NCBI GenBank assembly: GCA_964412455.1
Contig: CAYPOT010000007.1
Location: 1 to 64,000 of the forward strand
Direction of reading: 5' to 3'
DNA from: JAAXXJ01 sp964412455
Lineage (GTDB): Bacteria; Nitrospirota; UBA9217
Length of the DNA: 64,000 nt
Under the pieces are notes generated by a model that worked only from the letters and a program-made list of their open reading frames with translations, made no database searches and was not told the DNA's origin. This document shows positions 27,268 through 37,034 of this stretch, one piece after another. Within the stretch, counting starts at the first letter, position 1; the number at the start of each line of letters is the position of its first letter. The position numbers were made by a program, and so were the translations under genes.

Positions 27268-27373
27268 GTCCACAGATTTCGCAGATTTACGCAGATTTAG
27301 TATTTAACCAGGATTCAGGACGGTCGTTTATTAATCCGTGTAATCTGTGTCGCTTAGAAGCGCCTACTTTTGG
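27268..27373. repeat. intergenic repeat with 'cgcagatttacgcagatt' arms and a dispersed 24-mer
   Basis: CACAGATTTCGCAGATTTAC and its continuation near 27270-27297 face an imperfect opposite arm, AATCCGTGTAATCTGTG, near 27332-27348. At 27350-27373 lies a 24-mer (TCGCTTAGAAGCG core) that recurs at 46599-46622 with two mismatches. It fills most of the nadC-birA gap; no gene is seen in this gap. Confidence 0.6.
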
Positions 27374-27480
27374 AATCTGCGGACGAATTTTAGCCTTTCT
27401 CGGTTTCTGGTTTGTTCGGTTTTTTAAATTAAATACGAAAGGCCAATAAAATAAAGTGAAGCAAGGGACAGAGGGCCGGG

Positions 27481-28494
27481 ATGTCATTTGCCCCGCCGCA
27501 TCCTGAGCCCCTCGTATCGGGAACCATGAAGAAGGACGATATCCTGAGGCTCCTGAGGTCTTCCTCTTCCGGCCATGTATCGGGCGCCGCGCTTGCCGCC
27601 GCGATGGGCGTGTCCCGAACCGCCGTGTGGAAGCATATCAAGACGCTTGAGCGCGAAGGATATGCGATAGAGGCCGTACCGTCGAAAGGGTACCGCCTCA
27701 CCGCGTCCCCTGATGTTATCGTCGCCGGCGACGTGAAGCAAGGGCTCGGAACGAAGACGATCGGCACAGAGATCCTGCATTATGCAGAGGTCGAGTCGAC
27801 CAACACGCTTGCCATGGACCTCGCCAGGAAAGGCGCGGTTGACGGCACCGTGGTGATCGCCGAGTCCCAGACCGGCGGCAAGGGAAGACTTGGCAGGACC
27901 TGGACATCGCCGGCCGGCAACCTGTATGTGAGCGTGGTCCTCCGTCCGTCCGTCCCGATCTCCAAGGCGCCGCTCATCACTCTCATGGGGGCCGTTGCAG
28001 TCGCCTCCGGCATCAGGAGGCAATGCGGAGTCCCGGTTGGGATCAAGTGGCCGAACGATATCCTCCTGTCCGGGAAAAAAGTGTCCGGTCTTCTCACCGA
28101 GATGAGCGCGGAGACCGACCGGATCAGACATGTTGTGCTCGGGATCGGCGTGAACGTGAACATGGACAGCAGTGCGCTTCAGCCCGAGGTCCGGAGGATG
28201 TCCACGACGCTTGCTGCCGCTATGGGAAGACCGGTGGACCGGACCGCTCTCACGAGGACCCTGCTTACCGAACTTGATCTCTGGTATCACCGCTTTCTTA
28301 AGGTTGATGCTGAGGTGATTGCCGCGTGGAAAGAGCTGAACGTGACGCTCGGACATCGTGTGGCGGTGAGTGGAGGCGGTGTGAAACTGGAAGGGCTTGC
28401 CAGTGGCGTGGATACGGAAGGCAGGCTCATTCTCAAGCTGGACGATGGAACGCTCCGGCAGGTCTCTGCCGGGGACGTGACGATCGTGAAATAA
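27481..28494 (+). CDS. birA: bifunctional biotin-[acetyl-CoA carboxylase] ligase / biotin repressor
   Basis: A 337-aa protein. An N-terminal winged helix (ISGAALAAAMG-like, seen as HVSGAALAAAMGVSRTAVWK) precedes the catalytic domain with ESTNTLAMDLARKG, ESQTGGKGRLGRTWTSP (biotinyl-AMP loop) and VGIKWPNDIL, and a small C-terminal SH3-like domain. It attaches biotin to the carboxylase carrier protein and may repress biotin genes. A second ATG at 27526 would remove 15 residues and start at the helix-turn-helix; both are possible. Confidence 0.93.
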   Translation: MSFAPPHPEPLVSGTMKKDDILRLLRSSSSGHVSGAALAAAMGVSRTAVWKHIKTLEREGYAIEAVPSKGYRLTASPDVIVAGDVKQGLGTKTIGTEILHYAEVESTNTLAMDLARKGAVDGTVVIAESQTGGKGRLGRTWTSPAGNLYVSVVLRPSVPISKAPLITLMGAVAVASGIRRQCGVPVGIKWPNDILLSGKKVSGLLTEMSAETDRIRHVVLGIGVNVNMDSSALQPEVRRMSTTLAAAMGRPVDRTALTRTLLTELDLWYHRFLKVDAEVIAAWKELNVTLGHRVAVSGGGVKLEGLASGVDTEGRLILKLDDGTLRQVSAGDVTIVK

Positions 28495-28581
28495 CAGGGT
28501 CCAGCAGCCAGGGGCCGGGATAATCCAAGGGATTCGGCCTTCTGATCTGGATTCCCGGAGCCTGATATTTCCGGAGGGAAC

Positions 28582-29346
28582 ATGCTTCTTGCCATCGACA
28601 TCGGCAATACCAACGTGGTGCTCGGCGTATTCGAAGAAGAGCGCTTGCGTGAGAGCTGGCGCATTGGGACCAAGGCATCGATCACCGCCGATGAATACGC
28701 GGTGATCGTGAAGGACCTCTTTGCTTTTTCGGGTATTGACTTCCGGCAGATCGACGGGATCATCATCTCCACGGTCGTTCCGCCGCTGCTATCGATCATG
28801 TCCGAGATGGCCCGCAAGTACTTCAAGCTCGAGCCCATGGTCGTGACCAGCGAGCTCAAGACGGGGATCACGCTGAGCTATGAAAATCCCCGCGAGATCG
28901 GCGCCGACCGCATCGTGAACGCCGCCGCAGCATTCAGGCTCTACGGCGGGCCGCTCATCATCATCGACTTCGGCACGGCAACGACCTTTTGTGCCGTAAC
29001 GAAGAAGGGTGAGTACCTGGGCGGCGCCATTACCCCGGGCGTGAAGATCTCCGCGGAGGCCCTGTACCAGCGCGCGGCGAAACTGCCGCGGGTCGAGCTT
29101 ACTCGTCCGCGGACGATCATCGGCCGGGACACGGTCAGCGCCATGCAGGCAGGCATTCTCTACGGGTACGCCGGCCTCGTGGACGGGATCGTGGAGCGGA
29201 TGAAGAAAGAGCTTTCCCCCGACGCCAGAGTGATCGCCACCGGCGGACTTGCCGAGCTCGTTACGCCCGAGACCAGAAGCGCTATCGAGGTCAGGCCGAA
29301 TCTTACGCTCGAAGGCCTTCAGTTCATTTATGATGCAAACCGTTGA
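28582..29346 (+). CDS. coaX: type III pantothenate kinase
   Basis: A 254-aa ASKHA-fold kinase, first step of coenzyme A synthesis. Phosphate-binding DIGNTNVVLG opens the protein; other motifs are GADRIVNAAAA, IIDFGTATTFCAV and GGAITPGVKISAEAL, and ATGGLAELV near the end. The ribosome site GGAGGG precedes the ATG. It is next to birA, a gene order seen in several lineages. Confidence 0.95.
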   Translation: MLLAIDIGNTNVVLGVFEEERLRESWRIGTKASITADEYAVIVKDLFAFSGIDFRQIDGIIISTVVPPLLSIMSEMARKYFKLEPMVVTSELKTGITLSYENPREIGADRIVNAAAAFRLYGGPLIIIDFGTATTFCAVTKKGEYLGGAITPGVKISAEALYQRAAKLPRVELTRPRTIIGRDTVSAMQAGILYGYAGLVDGIVERMKKELSPDARVIATGGLAELVTPETRSAIEVRPNLTLEGLQFIYDANR

Positions 29347-29477
29347 TATTTCTATTGAATAATAAGCGGCCAGCCTGTTTACCGGACGGTCATAGTAAAT
29401 AGCAGAAGGGTCCCATCCTTGACGATTCAGTGTTTTTGTGATATTTATTTCAATATCATTGCCTGGCGGGAGAATTG

Positions 29478-29855
29478 ATGAAAATTTTGGTTGTTGACGA
29501 TGAAGAGGGCGCACGGGAGCTCTTTAATACCATCTTGACCGATGAAGGCTACGAGGTCTCTCTCGCCATCAACGGGGAGGACGGCATCTCGCAGTTTAAG
29601 AACGCATTGTTCGACCTGGTGGTTACCGACATCAAGATGCCGGGTATGGACGGCCTCCAGTTGCTGCAGGAGATCCGGAAGACGGGCTCAAAGGCCGACG
29701 TGATCATGGTGACCGCCTACGGTGAAGTGGAATCCTACCTCAAGGCCATGAGCCTTGGCGCCGCCGAATATATCAATAAGCCCATCCGGATCAAGGAACT
29801 CAAGCGGATCGTCCACAAGGTCCTTACCGAGCGGAAGGCAAGACCGGGAGTCTGA
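29478..29855 (+). CDS. CheY-like response regulator
   Basis: A 125-aa single receiver with the acidic pair VDDEE, the phospho-acceptor Asp in VVTDIKMPGMDGL, the Thr in MVTAYGE and Lys in YINKPIRIKE. It resembles receivers that work with two-component phosphorelays or PilZ/sporulation-type proteins. An in-frame TTG lies one codon earlier; the ATG is preferred, with GCGGGAG upstream. It overlaps galT by one base (TGATG), so the two are co-translated although the functions are not obviously related. Confidence 0.85.
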   Translation: MKILVVDDEEGARELFNTILTDEGYEVSLAINGEDGISQFKNALFDLVVTDIKMPGMDGLQLLQEIRKTGSKADVIMVTAYGEVESYLKAMSLGAAEYINKPIRIKELKRIVHKVLTERKARPGV

Positions 29856-30880
29856 TGTCACGACTGCGCAAGGACCCCATCGTCGGCCGCTGGATCATTA
29901 TCTCGAACGAACGGCCAAAAACTCCCCAAGACTACCATACCGAAGAACCGGAAGACGATGTGGCGCCGGCGGAGTGTCCGTTCTGCGGCGGAAATGAGTC
30001 CAAGACGCCGCCCGAGATAGCTTCCTTCCGCGCCGAGAAGACGTTGCCGAACAAAGAGGGATGGTGGGTCCGCGTCATCCCGAGCAAGTATCCCGTTCTG
30101 CATGTCGAAGGCAGCCTGGAGCGCGAGGGCAGCGGCATCTATGACTGGATGAACGGCATCGGCGCCCACGAGATCATCATCGAAAGCCCCGAGCATGCCC
30201 AGCGCCTCGAAGAACTGCCCGAAAGTCAGGTGGAGAAAATTCTTTGGTCCTACCGCGACCGGATCCTGGATCTCGAGCGCGACGAGCGGCTGCGGTACGT
30301 GCTGATCCTCAAGAACCAGGGCTGGGCCGCTGGTTCGGCCCTGAACCACGCCCATTCCCAGATCATCGCCACCCCCGTCATTCCCAAACTCGTGAAGGAA
30401 AAGCTGGACGGCGCCAAGTCCTATTATGACTACAAGGAACGCTGCATCTTCTGCGATATGATCCGGCAGGAGCTTGCGGACGCAGCGCGGGTGGTGGAGG
30501 AGACCCGGCATTTCATCGTGTTCACGCCCTTCGCGCCTCGGTTCCCCTTCGAGGTCTGGATCTACCCCAAAAAACACTCCTGCGCTTATGCCGACATCTC
30601 CAAGGAAGAAATCATGGATCTTTCCCGTTCGCTCCGGAACACGCTCCAGCGGATCGGGAAGGCCCTGGACAACCCCCCCTATAACTATATCCTCTACACC
30701 GCGCCGAACCGCGTTCCACGCCGCGGCCACTGGCACACCCTGAGCGATGACTTCCACTGGCACCTGGAGATCATGCCGCGCCTCACCCGGGTAGCGGGCT
30801 TCGAATGGGGCTCGGGGTTCTACATCAATCCCACCCCGCCTGAGGATGCCGCCAAGTACCTCAGGGATGTGAAGCTCTGA
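29855..30880 (+). CDS. galT: galactose-1-phosphate uridylyltransferase
   Basis: A 341-aa HIT-superfamily enzyme that transfers UMP between UDP-glucose and galactose-1-phosphate (Leloir pathway). The zinc site starts with CPFCGG near residue 46; the catalytic loop is LNHAHSQIIATP near residue 164, and the second half has HWHLEIMPRL. The length is typical. No galK or galE is adjacent, so the role may be in nucleotide-sugar balance. Confidence 0.92.
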   Translation: MSRLRKDPIVGRWIIISNERPKTPQDYHTEEPEDDVAPAECPFCGGNESKTPPEIASFRAEKTLPNKEGWWVRVIPSKYPVLHVEGSLEREGSGIYDWMNGIGAHEIIIESPEHAQRLEELPESQVEKILWSYRDRILDLERDERLRYVLILKNQGWAAGSALNHAHSQIIATPVIPKLVKEKLDGAKSYYDYKERCIFCDMIRQELADAARVVEETRHFIVFTPFAPRFPFEVWIYPKKHSCAYADISKEEIMDLSRSLRNTLQRIGKALDNPPYNYILYTAPNRVPRRGHWHTLSDDFHWHLEIMPRLTRVAGFEWGSGFYINPTPPEDAAKYLRDVKL

Positions 30881-30887
30881 TCCGCTA

Positions 30888-31286
30888 ATGATCAATTACA
30901 GCACCAAGACAGCGCCGAGCTCGATCGAAGGCCGCGGTGTATTCGCGGCAGCGAAGATCCCGGGCCGGAGAAAGATAGGCGAAGTCACCGGCGAGATCAT
31001 ATCTGTCCGCACAGCGCGGAAGCGCGCGAAAGGCAGGTGCAGGATCTGCCTTATCGACCTGACCAACACGCACGCGCTCGACTGCACCGGAGGAAATGCC
31101 CTGCGGCTCCTGAACCACTCCTGCCGGTCGAACGCCTTTCTGCGGATCTGCCGGAACCGGGTCGAGGTGTATGCGAAGCGCGATATCAGGAAGGGTGAAG
31201 AGATAACGGTTGACTATGTCGAGTCGGCGCACAGCCATGGCATGAAGTGCGGGTGCGGACAGAAAGCATGCAGGGACACGATCTGA
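30888..31286 (+). CDS. small SET-domain protein (putative lysine methyltransferase)
   Basis: A 132-aa protein that is little more than a SET domain: GRGVFAAAKIPG at the start, LLNHSCRSNAF (the NHS motif), GEEITVDYVES, then a post-SET Cys cluster (CGCGQKACRD) for one zinc with the Cys of the core. SET proteins use SAM to methylate lysine; in bacteria the targets are mostly unknown. It lies 7 bp after galT. Confidence 0.85.
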   Translation: MINYSTKTAPSSIEGRGVFAAAKIPGRRKIGEVTGEIISVRTARKRAKGRCRICLIDLTNTHALDCTGGNALRLLNHSCRSNAFLRICRNRVEVYAKRDIRKGEEITVDYVESAHSHGMKCGCGQKACRDTI

Positions 31287-31565
31287 ACCGGAAGATACAC
31301 GGTGATTCGCAGCTTGCTGAACCGGTCTCTTGCAGCCTGATTCGTCATCCCTGGGGAACCGTGTCATCGAAGGCATAAATCAGGGCCCAGAGACCAGCAA
31401 CAAATTGATGTGATTGAATTCTCACCTGCGCAGGAACGACGAAAATAAGCGAGACATATTTCAGAAGAATGTTATATTAAGAGGGAAGAAAAAGCGTATT
31501 CATCTTCGTATTTCGCTTCTCGCGGGAGATGGCAGGGAGCATCAATGCCGCGAAAGGATTAGGCA

Positions 31566-33668
31566 ATGGACTTCTCAACAATAGTAGCCGTTACGCTGGT
31601 GCTGATCGGCGCGGCCTTTCTCTTCCGCTCCTTCAGTCCCGCCCAGGCCGCGAGGCGAAAGGTGCCGCAGGAGCTGCGGAAACAATGGCACACCATTCTG
31701 TACCTGATGTACTTCTTTTTTGCCGGATACCTGTTCTTCAATCTCATCCTTATTTATGATATCCCAGTTCCGAACGAGCTTGTGACCGGCGGCGTGTTCC
31801 TGGGCGGCGCCGTGTTCGTTTACATCGTCATTAATCTTTCCGGCGTGACCATCGGGAAGATGCGGAACGCCGAGGAGGAGTTGCAGTCCTTGAATGTTTC
31901 TCTTGAGCAGCGTGTCGAGGACAGGACCAGCGAACTCAAGCAGTCATACGAGTTCATCAAGACCGTGATGAACAGCATGCAGGACCCCATCTTGGTCATC
32001 GATGTCAAGACTTTCCAGATCATTGACGTGAACACGGCATTTCTTGATGAGTTTACATGCATAAAAAGCGACGTGATCGGCAAGACCTGTTATGAGGCGA
32101 CCCATAATCAGACAAGCCCCTGCAGTCCGCCGAACGACCTCTGCCCCCTCACCGAGACAATCAGGACAAAAGGCCACTCCATGGCCGAACATGTACATGT
32201 GGACGGCCATGGAGAGAAGAAATACGTTGAGGTGCTGACTTCACCGATCCTGGATGAACAGGGAAACGTCATGCAGGCACTGCATATTGCCCGCGACGTC
32301 ACGGAGCGGAAGAAGGCTACGGAGCAGATCCAGTTCCTTGCCTACTATGACGGGCTGACCGGCCTGCCGAACCGGCGGTTCTACAAGGAGTTGCTGGTCC
32401 GCGCCATCCAGTATGCCGAGCGGTACGAGAAGATCCTGGCCGTGTTGTTCATAGACCTTGACGGGTTCAAGCGGGTGAACGATACGCTCGGCCATGATGC
32501 AGGAGACCAGCTGCTGAAGGAGGTCGGGGGTCGGCTGGAGCAGTGCGTCCGAAAGAGCGATTACGTCGCCCGCCAGCGGGAGGAAGGCACCGTTCCTGAC
32601 ATGGTGTCGCGCATCGGCGGCGATGAGTTCATCGTGCTGTTGAATGACGTTGCCCAGGGGCGCGATGCGGCCCGCGTGGCGCAGCGCATGCTGAAATCCG
32701 TGGCCGCGCCCTGCACATTGAATGGGCAGGAGGTGCGAATTTCAGCCAGCATCGGGATCGCCCTGTTTCCGGCCGACGGCAAGGACGCCGAAATGCTGCT
32801 CAAGGGCTCAGATATCGCCATGTACCATGCCAAAGAGCAGGGCAAGGACAACTATAAGTTCTATTCATCCAGCTTGAACAAATCGGCACTTGAACGCCTT
32901 GCCCTGGAAGGCGAGCTGCGGCGCGCAACGGAAAAGGAAGAGTTCATCCTGCACTATCAGCCGCGGGTCGCGATCCCCGGAGGGCGCGTGACCGGCCTGG
33001 AGGCGTTGGTGCGCTGGAACCATCCCAGCCGCGGACTCATTGCCCCCGGCGAGTTCATTCCTCTTGCAGAGGAAATAGGGCTGATCGTGCAGATCGGACA
33101 ATGGGTCCTCCGCACGGCCTGCGCTCAGCACCGGGCTTGGACAACAGCGGGTCTGCCTGCAGTCCCCCTGGCAGTGAACGTGTCGCGTCGACAGTTTGAG
33201 CGGCAGAAACTTAACGAGGTTGTTGCGAAGGTCCTGCGGGAGAGCGAATGCGATCCGCGCTATCTTGAACTGGAGATCACCGAAAGCATGATCATGCAGG
33301 ATCCCGTTAAGATAGGCGAGATGCTCAGCAAGCTCAGGGCCATCGGGATCAGGATCGCCGTGGACGATTTCGGAACGGGATATTCCTCGCTCGACACGCT
33401 GAAGAAGCTCCCCCTCGACTATCTGAAGATCGATCGCTCCTTTGTGGCGAATATCACCGCTGCAGACGGGGACCGGGCGATCGCGTCGGCGATCATTGCT
33501 ATGGCACACAGCCTGAAGCTCAAGGTGATCGCCGAGGGCGTGGAGACGGAAGAGCAGCTTGCCGTGCTGCGCGAGCTGGGCTGCGACGAGGCGCAGGGCT
33601 ATCTGTTCAGCAAGCCGATGCCGCCTGAGGAGTGCGAGCGGTTCCTGAGGGAGCGGTTGAAGGTTTGA
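31566..33668 (+). CDS. membrane PAS-GGDEF-EAL protein (c-di-GMP turnover)
   Basis: A 700-aa protein. Three membrane segments (about 4-22, 42-63 and 72-93) are followed by a coiled coil, a PAS domain (about 130-250), a GGDEF domain with SRIGGDEFIVLL and an EAL domain with GLEALVRWNHPS, ELEITESMI and DDFGTGYSSL. GGDEF domains make and EAL domains break cyclic di-GMP; both active sites look intact. The RxxD pair (RKSD) is separated from GGDEF by an insertion (about 13 extra residues), so product inhibition may be changed. A GGAGAT-rich leader precedes the start. Confidence 0.9.
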   Translation: MDFSTIVAVTLVLIGAAFLFRSFSPAQAARRKVPQELRKQWHTILYLMYFFFAGYLFFNLILIYDIPVPNELVTGGVFLGGAVFVYIVINLSGVTIGKMRNAEEELQSLNVSLEQRVEDRTSELKQSYEFIKTVMNSMQDPILVIDVKTFQIIDVNTAFLDEFTCIKSDVIGKTCYEATHNQTSPCSPPNDLCPLTETIRTKGHSMAEHVHVDGHGEKKYVEVLTSPILDEQGNVMQALHIARDVTERKKATEQIQFLAYYDGLTGLPNRRFYKELLVRAIQYAERYEKILAVLFIDLDGFKRVNDTLGHDAGDQLLKEVGGRLEQCVRKSDYVARQREEGTVPDMVSRIGGDEFIVLLNDVAQGRDAARVAQRMLKSVAAPCTLNGQEVRISASIGIALFPADGKDAEMLLKGSDIAMYHAKEQGKDNYKFYSSSLNKSALERLALEGELRRATEKEEFILHYQPRVAIPGGRVTGLEALVRWNHPSRGLIAPGEFIPLAEEIGLIVQIGQWVLRTACAQHRAWTTAGLPAVPLAVNVSRRQFERQKLNEVVAKVLRESECDPRYLELEITESMIMQDPVKIGEMLSKLRAIGIRIAVDDFGTGYSSLDTLKKLPLDYLKIDRSFVANITAADGDRAIASAIIAMAHSLKLKVIAEGVETEEQLAVLRELGCDEAQGYLFSKPMPPEECERFLRERLKV

Positions 33669-33692
33669 TACGGGTCACTCCTGGGAAGGGAG

Positions 33693-35633
33693 CTATCTCG
33701 TCCTTTTGCGTGTATAGTTCAGCATGCCTCCCGCCAGTAATATCTCCCGCTGCCTGCCGCTCAAAGAATACTTAAGAGGGATGTTCCTTTTGGCGGTTTT
33801 GTTCATGAGCGACAGATCGGTGCCATCCGTCAGGGCCGCCGCGATCCCGGCGATCTCAAGCTCGTCTCCTGTCTCGACACTATCATAGTTAGCGTCCCGG
33901 GAGAACGTGAGGGGCAGGATGCCGAAGTTAATGAGGTTCGCGGCGTGGATGCGTTCGAAGGACCTGGCGATCACGGCCCTGACGCCGAGGAACATGGGGC
34001 AGATGGCCGCGTGCTCCCGGCTTGAGCCCTGGCCGTAGCTCGTTCCCGCCACGACGATATTGTGCACACCGGCCTGCTTGTTCGCCAAGGCCTTTTTCGA
34101 GAACTGCGGATCGAGTCCCTCGAACACGAACTCGGCGTATTTCGGGATATTGGACCGGAACTTCAGCCGGGACCCCGCCGGCATGATGTGGTCGGTCGTG
34201 ATCTTGTCGCCGACCTTTATCGCGACCCTGCCGATGATCGTATCGGGCAGCGGTTCGCCTTTGGGCGGATCGCCGATATTCGGCCCGCGGGAAACCGTGA
34301 CGGTCTCAGGCCGGTCAACCGGCGGCAGCACCATGCTGTCGTCGATCCAGAAGGCGACAGGCGTCTCGATCACGGGATAGTTCGATCCCAGGTCGCGCGG
34401 ATCGGTGATAACGCCGGTCAAGGCCGCAGCGGTCGCGCTTTCCGGGCTTGCGAGGAAGACCTTCGCGCTCTTTGTGCTTGAGCGGCCCTCAAAGTTCCGG
34501 TTGTTGGTGCGGATGGAGACCGCGTCGGTCTTGGGCGCCTGGCCCGCGCCGATGCAGAAACCGCAGGTGGACTCGAGTATCCTCGCACCGGCGGCGATCA
34601 TGTCGGCAAGAGCGCCGTTCGATGCGATCATCTCGAACACCTGGCGTGAACCTGGCGCGACGCCGAAGCTTACGTCGGGATGCACCCGATTTCCCTTCAG
34701 CATGCCGGCGACGATCATGAGGTCGCGATAGGATGAGTTGGTGCAGGAACCGACCATCACCTGGTCAACTTTCGTTCCCGCGAGCTCTTTCACGGCGGCG
34801 ATGTTGTCCGGTGAGTGGGGTTTTGCCATGCGCGGAACGAGGCCACCCAGATCGATATCGATGGTCCGGTCGTAGTCCGCGCCGGGATCAGCCGCGAGCG
34901 GAACCCACTGGTCCTCGCGCTGCTGGGCCTTGAGAAACGCGCGGGTAATCTCGTCGCTCGGGAACACCGAGGTGGTGACGCCGAGCTCGGCGCCCATGTT
35001 TGTGATGGTCGCGCGCTCGGGCACCGAAAGTGTGGCGACGCCATCGCCGCTGTATTCGATGACCGTACCCACGTTGCCTTTGGTCGTAAGGAGCTCAAGG
35101 ACCGCGAGGATCACGTCCTTTGCCGAGACCCATGGTTGAAGCTTTCCCGTGAGGTTGATCCTGACGACCTTCGGGCAGGTGAGGTAGAAAGGTCCCCCGC
35201 CCATGGCAACGGCGACATCAAGCCCGCCCGCGCCGATGGCCAGCATGCCAATGCCGCCGCCTGTGGGGGTATGGGAATCGGAGCCCAGAAGCGTCCTGCC
35301 CGGCCTGCCGAAGCGTTCGAGATGGACCTGGTGGCAGATGCCGTTGCCCGCCTTGGAATAATAAATCCCATGCTTTGCCGCCACGGTTCGCAGGTATCGG
35401 TGATCATCGGCGTTCTCGTAGCCGTCCTGCAGCGTGTTGTGGTCGACGTAGCTCACCGAAAGCTCGGTCTTCACCCGTGGCACGCCCATGGCCTCGAACT
35501 GGAGATAGGCCATGGTGCCGGTGGCATCCTGGGTCAGGGTCTGGTCTATCCTGATGGCGATCTCGGTGCCCGGTTCGAGCTTTCCCTCGACGAGATGTGA
35601 TGCGAGGATCTTGGTGACGATGTTCTTTCCCAT
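33693..35633 (-). CDS. acn: aconitate hydratase
   Basis: A 646-aa aconitase that isomerises citrate and isocitrate in the TCA cycle. The [4Fe-4S] ligands are in VGSCTNSSYRDL and TCGFCIGAGQAP. Other typical stretches are SDSHTPTGGGIGMLAIGAGG and the swivel-domain YGQGSSREHAA. The length matches the shorter aconitases common in anaerobic lineages rather than the 890-aa AcnA. It runs opposite to its neighbours as a single gene. Confidence 0.92.
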   Translation of the reverse strand: MGKNIVTKILASHLVEGKLEPGTEIAIRIDQTLTQDATGTMAYLQFEAMGVPRVKTELSVSYVDHNTLQDGYENADDHRYLRTVAAKHGIYYSKAGNGICHQVHLERFGRPGRTLLGSDSHTPTGGGIGMLAIGAGGLDVAVAMGGGPFYLTCPKVVRINLTGKLQPWVSAKDVILAVLELLTTKGNVGTVIEYSGDGVATLSVPERATITNMGAELGVTTSVFPSDEITRAFLKAQQREDQWVPLAADPGADYDRTIDIDLGGLVPRMAKPHSPDNIAAVKELAGTKVDQVMVGSCTNSSYRDLMIVAGMLKGNRVHPDVSFGVAPGSRQVFEMIASNGALADMIAAGARILESTCGFCIGAGQAPKTDAVSIRTNNRNFEGRSSTKSAKVFLASPESATAAALTGVITDPRDLGSNYPVIETPVAFWIDDSMVLPPVDRPETVTVSRGPNIGDPPKGEPLPDTIIGRVAIKVGDKITTDHIMPAGSRLKFRSNIPKYAEFVFEGLDPQFSKKALANKQAGVHNIVVAGTSYGQGSSREHAAICPMFLGVRAVIARSFERIHAANLINFGILPLTFSRDANYDSVETGDELEIAGIAAALTDGTDLSLMNKTAKRNIPLKYSLSGRQREILLAGGMLNYTRKRTR

Positions 35634-35788
35634 TCAATACGCTCCTCTAAAAAATAGTGAAGAGCATTATATTTCAAACCAGAAGATAAAGGCAACAGGA
35701 AATAGCGAGGCTCCGGTTGAAAAGCCCGCTCTTATGTGCTATGCTTTAACCGTTCGTGCAGATATCATCGGCTAGTGAGGAGGATACA

Positions 35789-36214
35789 ATGGTACAGAAG
35801 GCCAGTCCGAAACTTACGGAAATGATGAACCAGGCGATCGCCGGGGAGCTCCAGGCCATCGTGCAGTACATGTGGCACCACATCATGGTGAAGGGATTGA
35901 ACTCGGCGTCCCTCATGGAAGTGTTCGAGGAGATCTCCGTGGAGGAGATGAAGCACGCCGAAAAGATCGCCGAGCGGCTCTTCTATTTCGATGTCGCTCC
36001 CACCACCAAACCGAACCCCATCGCCAAGGGCGGCACGCCTGAGCAGATGCTCAAGGCCGATGTGCAGGCCGAAGAAGAGGCGATCACGCTCTACAAGGAC
36101 ATCATCAAGCAGGCCGTGGCCGAGAAGGACGAGACCACGCGGCTCCTGTTCGAGCAGATCCTTTCCGACGAAGAGCGCCACCACGACACGTTCACCACGC
36201 TGCTGGGACAGTAA
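35789..36214 (+). CDS. ferritin-like (bacterioferritin-family) protein
   Basis: A 141-aa four-helix-bundle protein with two diiron motifs (EISVEEMKHAEKIAERL and LSDEERHHDTF) and a conserved N-terminal Glu helix (AIAGELQAIVQYMWHH). It could store iron or scavenge peroxide. It begins at the ATG at 35789, which follows GTGAGGAGGAT; the longer frame upstream is not needed. Confidence 0.85.
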   Translation: MVQKASPKLTEMMNQAIAGELQAIVQYMWHHIMVKGLNSASLMEVFEEISVEEMKHAEKIAERLFYFDVAPTTKPNPIAKGGTPEQMLKADVQAEEEAITLYKDIIKQAVAEKDETTRLLFEQILSDEERHHDTFTTLLGQ

Positions 36215-36286
36215 TTTTATTGCGTACACACTGTTCCGCCTGCGCGCAGCATTCCCGTAAACTGCGCACATGCATCCCACATATAG

Positions 36287-36313
36287 AAAGGCAGGCGCAT
36301 CCGCCTGCCTTTT
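36287..36313. terminator. bidirectional terminator between the ferritin gene and uspA
   Basis: AAAGGCAGGCG / CGCCTGCCTTT with a 4-nt loop and A/T tracts on both sides. It serves the two converging genes. Confidence 0.8.
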
Positions 36314-36350
36314 GCTTTACCGTGTCTCCTCGTCTCCGCGTCTGAATTTC

Positions 36351-36812
36351 TTACGGCATCTTAAACTCCTTGCCTGCCAGCCTGACCGTGAGTACCGGGC
36401 AGGGGGACTTGCGAACGACCTTTTCCGCCGTACTGCCGAAGAGCATATGGTCGATGCCGGTCCTGCCATGGGTCCCGATGACGATCATGTCGGCGTTCTT
36501 TTCCTTTGCCGTCCTGATGATCTCTACAAAGGGCACGCCCCGGACCACCGCCTTCTCCACGTCCTTTACCTTTTCGGCCGCCTCCGCACCCCATTTTTCC
36601 ATTTCCCGTGAAGCGCTTTTCTGCATATCTTCCACAAGGTCAGCGGCCGATATGGAGGAGGGGATATACCATTCGGCGATGCTGATGTCCTGGATCACAT
36701 AGAGCAGGATAAGCTTTGCCTTGTAATCCCGGGCCAAGGCGATGGCATAGTCCATGGCCGCCCGGGCGCCTTGCGAAAAATCCGTCGGGAAAATGATCGT
36801 CTTGATCTGCAT
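36351..36812 (-). CDS. universal stress protein, UspA family
   Basis: A 153-aa UspA-fold protein. The first strand is KTIIFPTDFSQGARAA; the ATP-binding loop is GTHGRTG followed nine residues on by GST, then AEKVVRKSPCPVLTVR. It is expected to bind ATP. I start it at 36812, since AAGGAGG precedes this ATG; the longer frame adds 12 residues without a ribosome site. Confidence 0.88.
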   Translation of the reverse strand: MQIKTIIFPTDFSQGARAAMDYAIALARDYKAKLILLYVIQDISIAEWYIPSSISAADLVEDMQKSASREMEKWGAEAAEKVKDVEKAVVRGVPFVEIIRTAKEKNADMIVIGTHGRTGIDHMLFGSTAEKVVRKSPCPVLTVRLAGKEFKMP

Positions 36813-37034
36813 GGCTGCCTCCTTGGCCTTGTGTCTCCGGTACTTCAAGTGTAGCGCTCATCCTCCTGTCTGTCAAACAAAAATATGCTTTTAAGCCAAG
36901 GTCTTGTGCTTGAATACGAACGATTTGTCATTTTACAAAAAACTGATAGACTGTTTGCTAACTTCTTTATATATAAGGAATGCAGGCGCCGAGATTGGCC
37001 GAAAAGAAAAGAGCGAAGGAAGGAGGCGGTCCTT

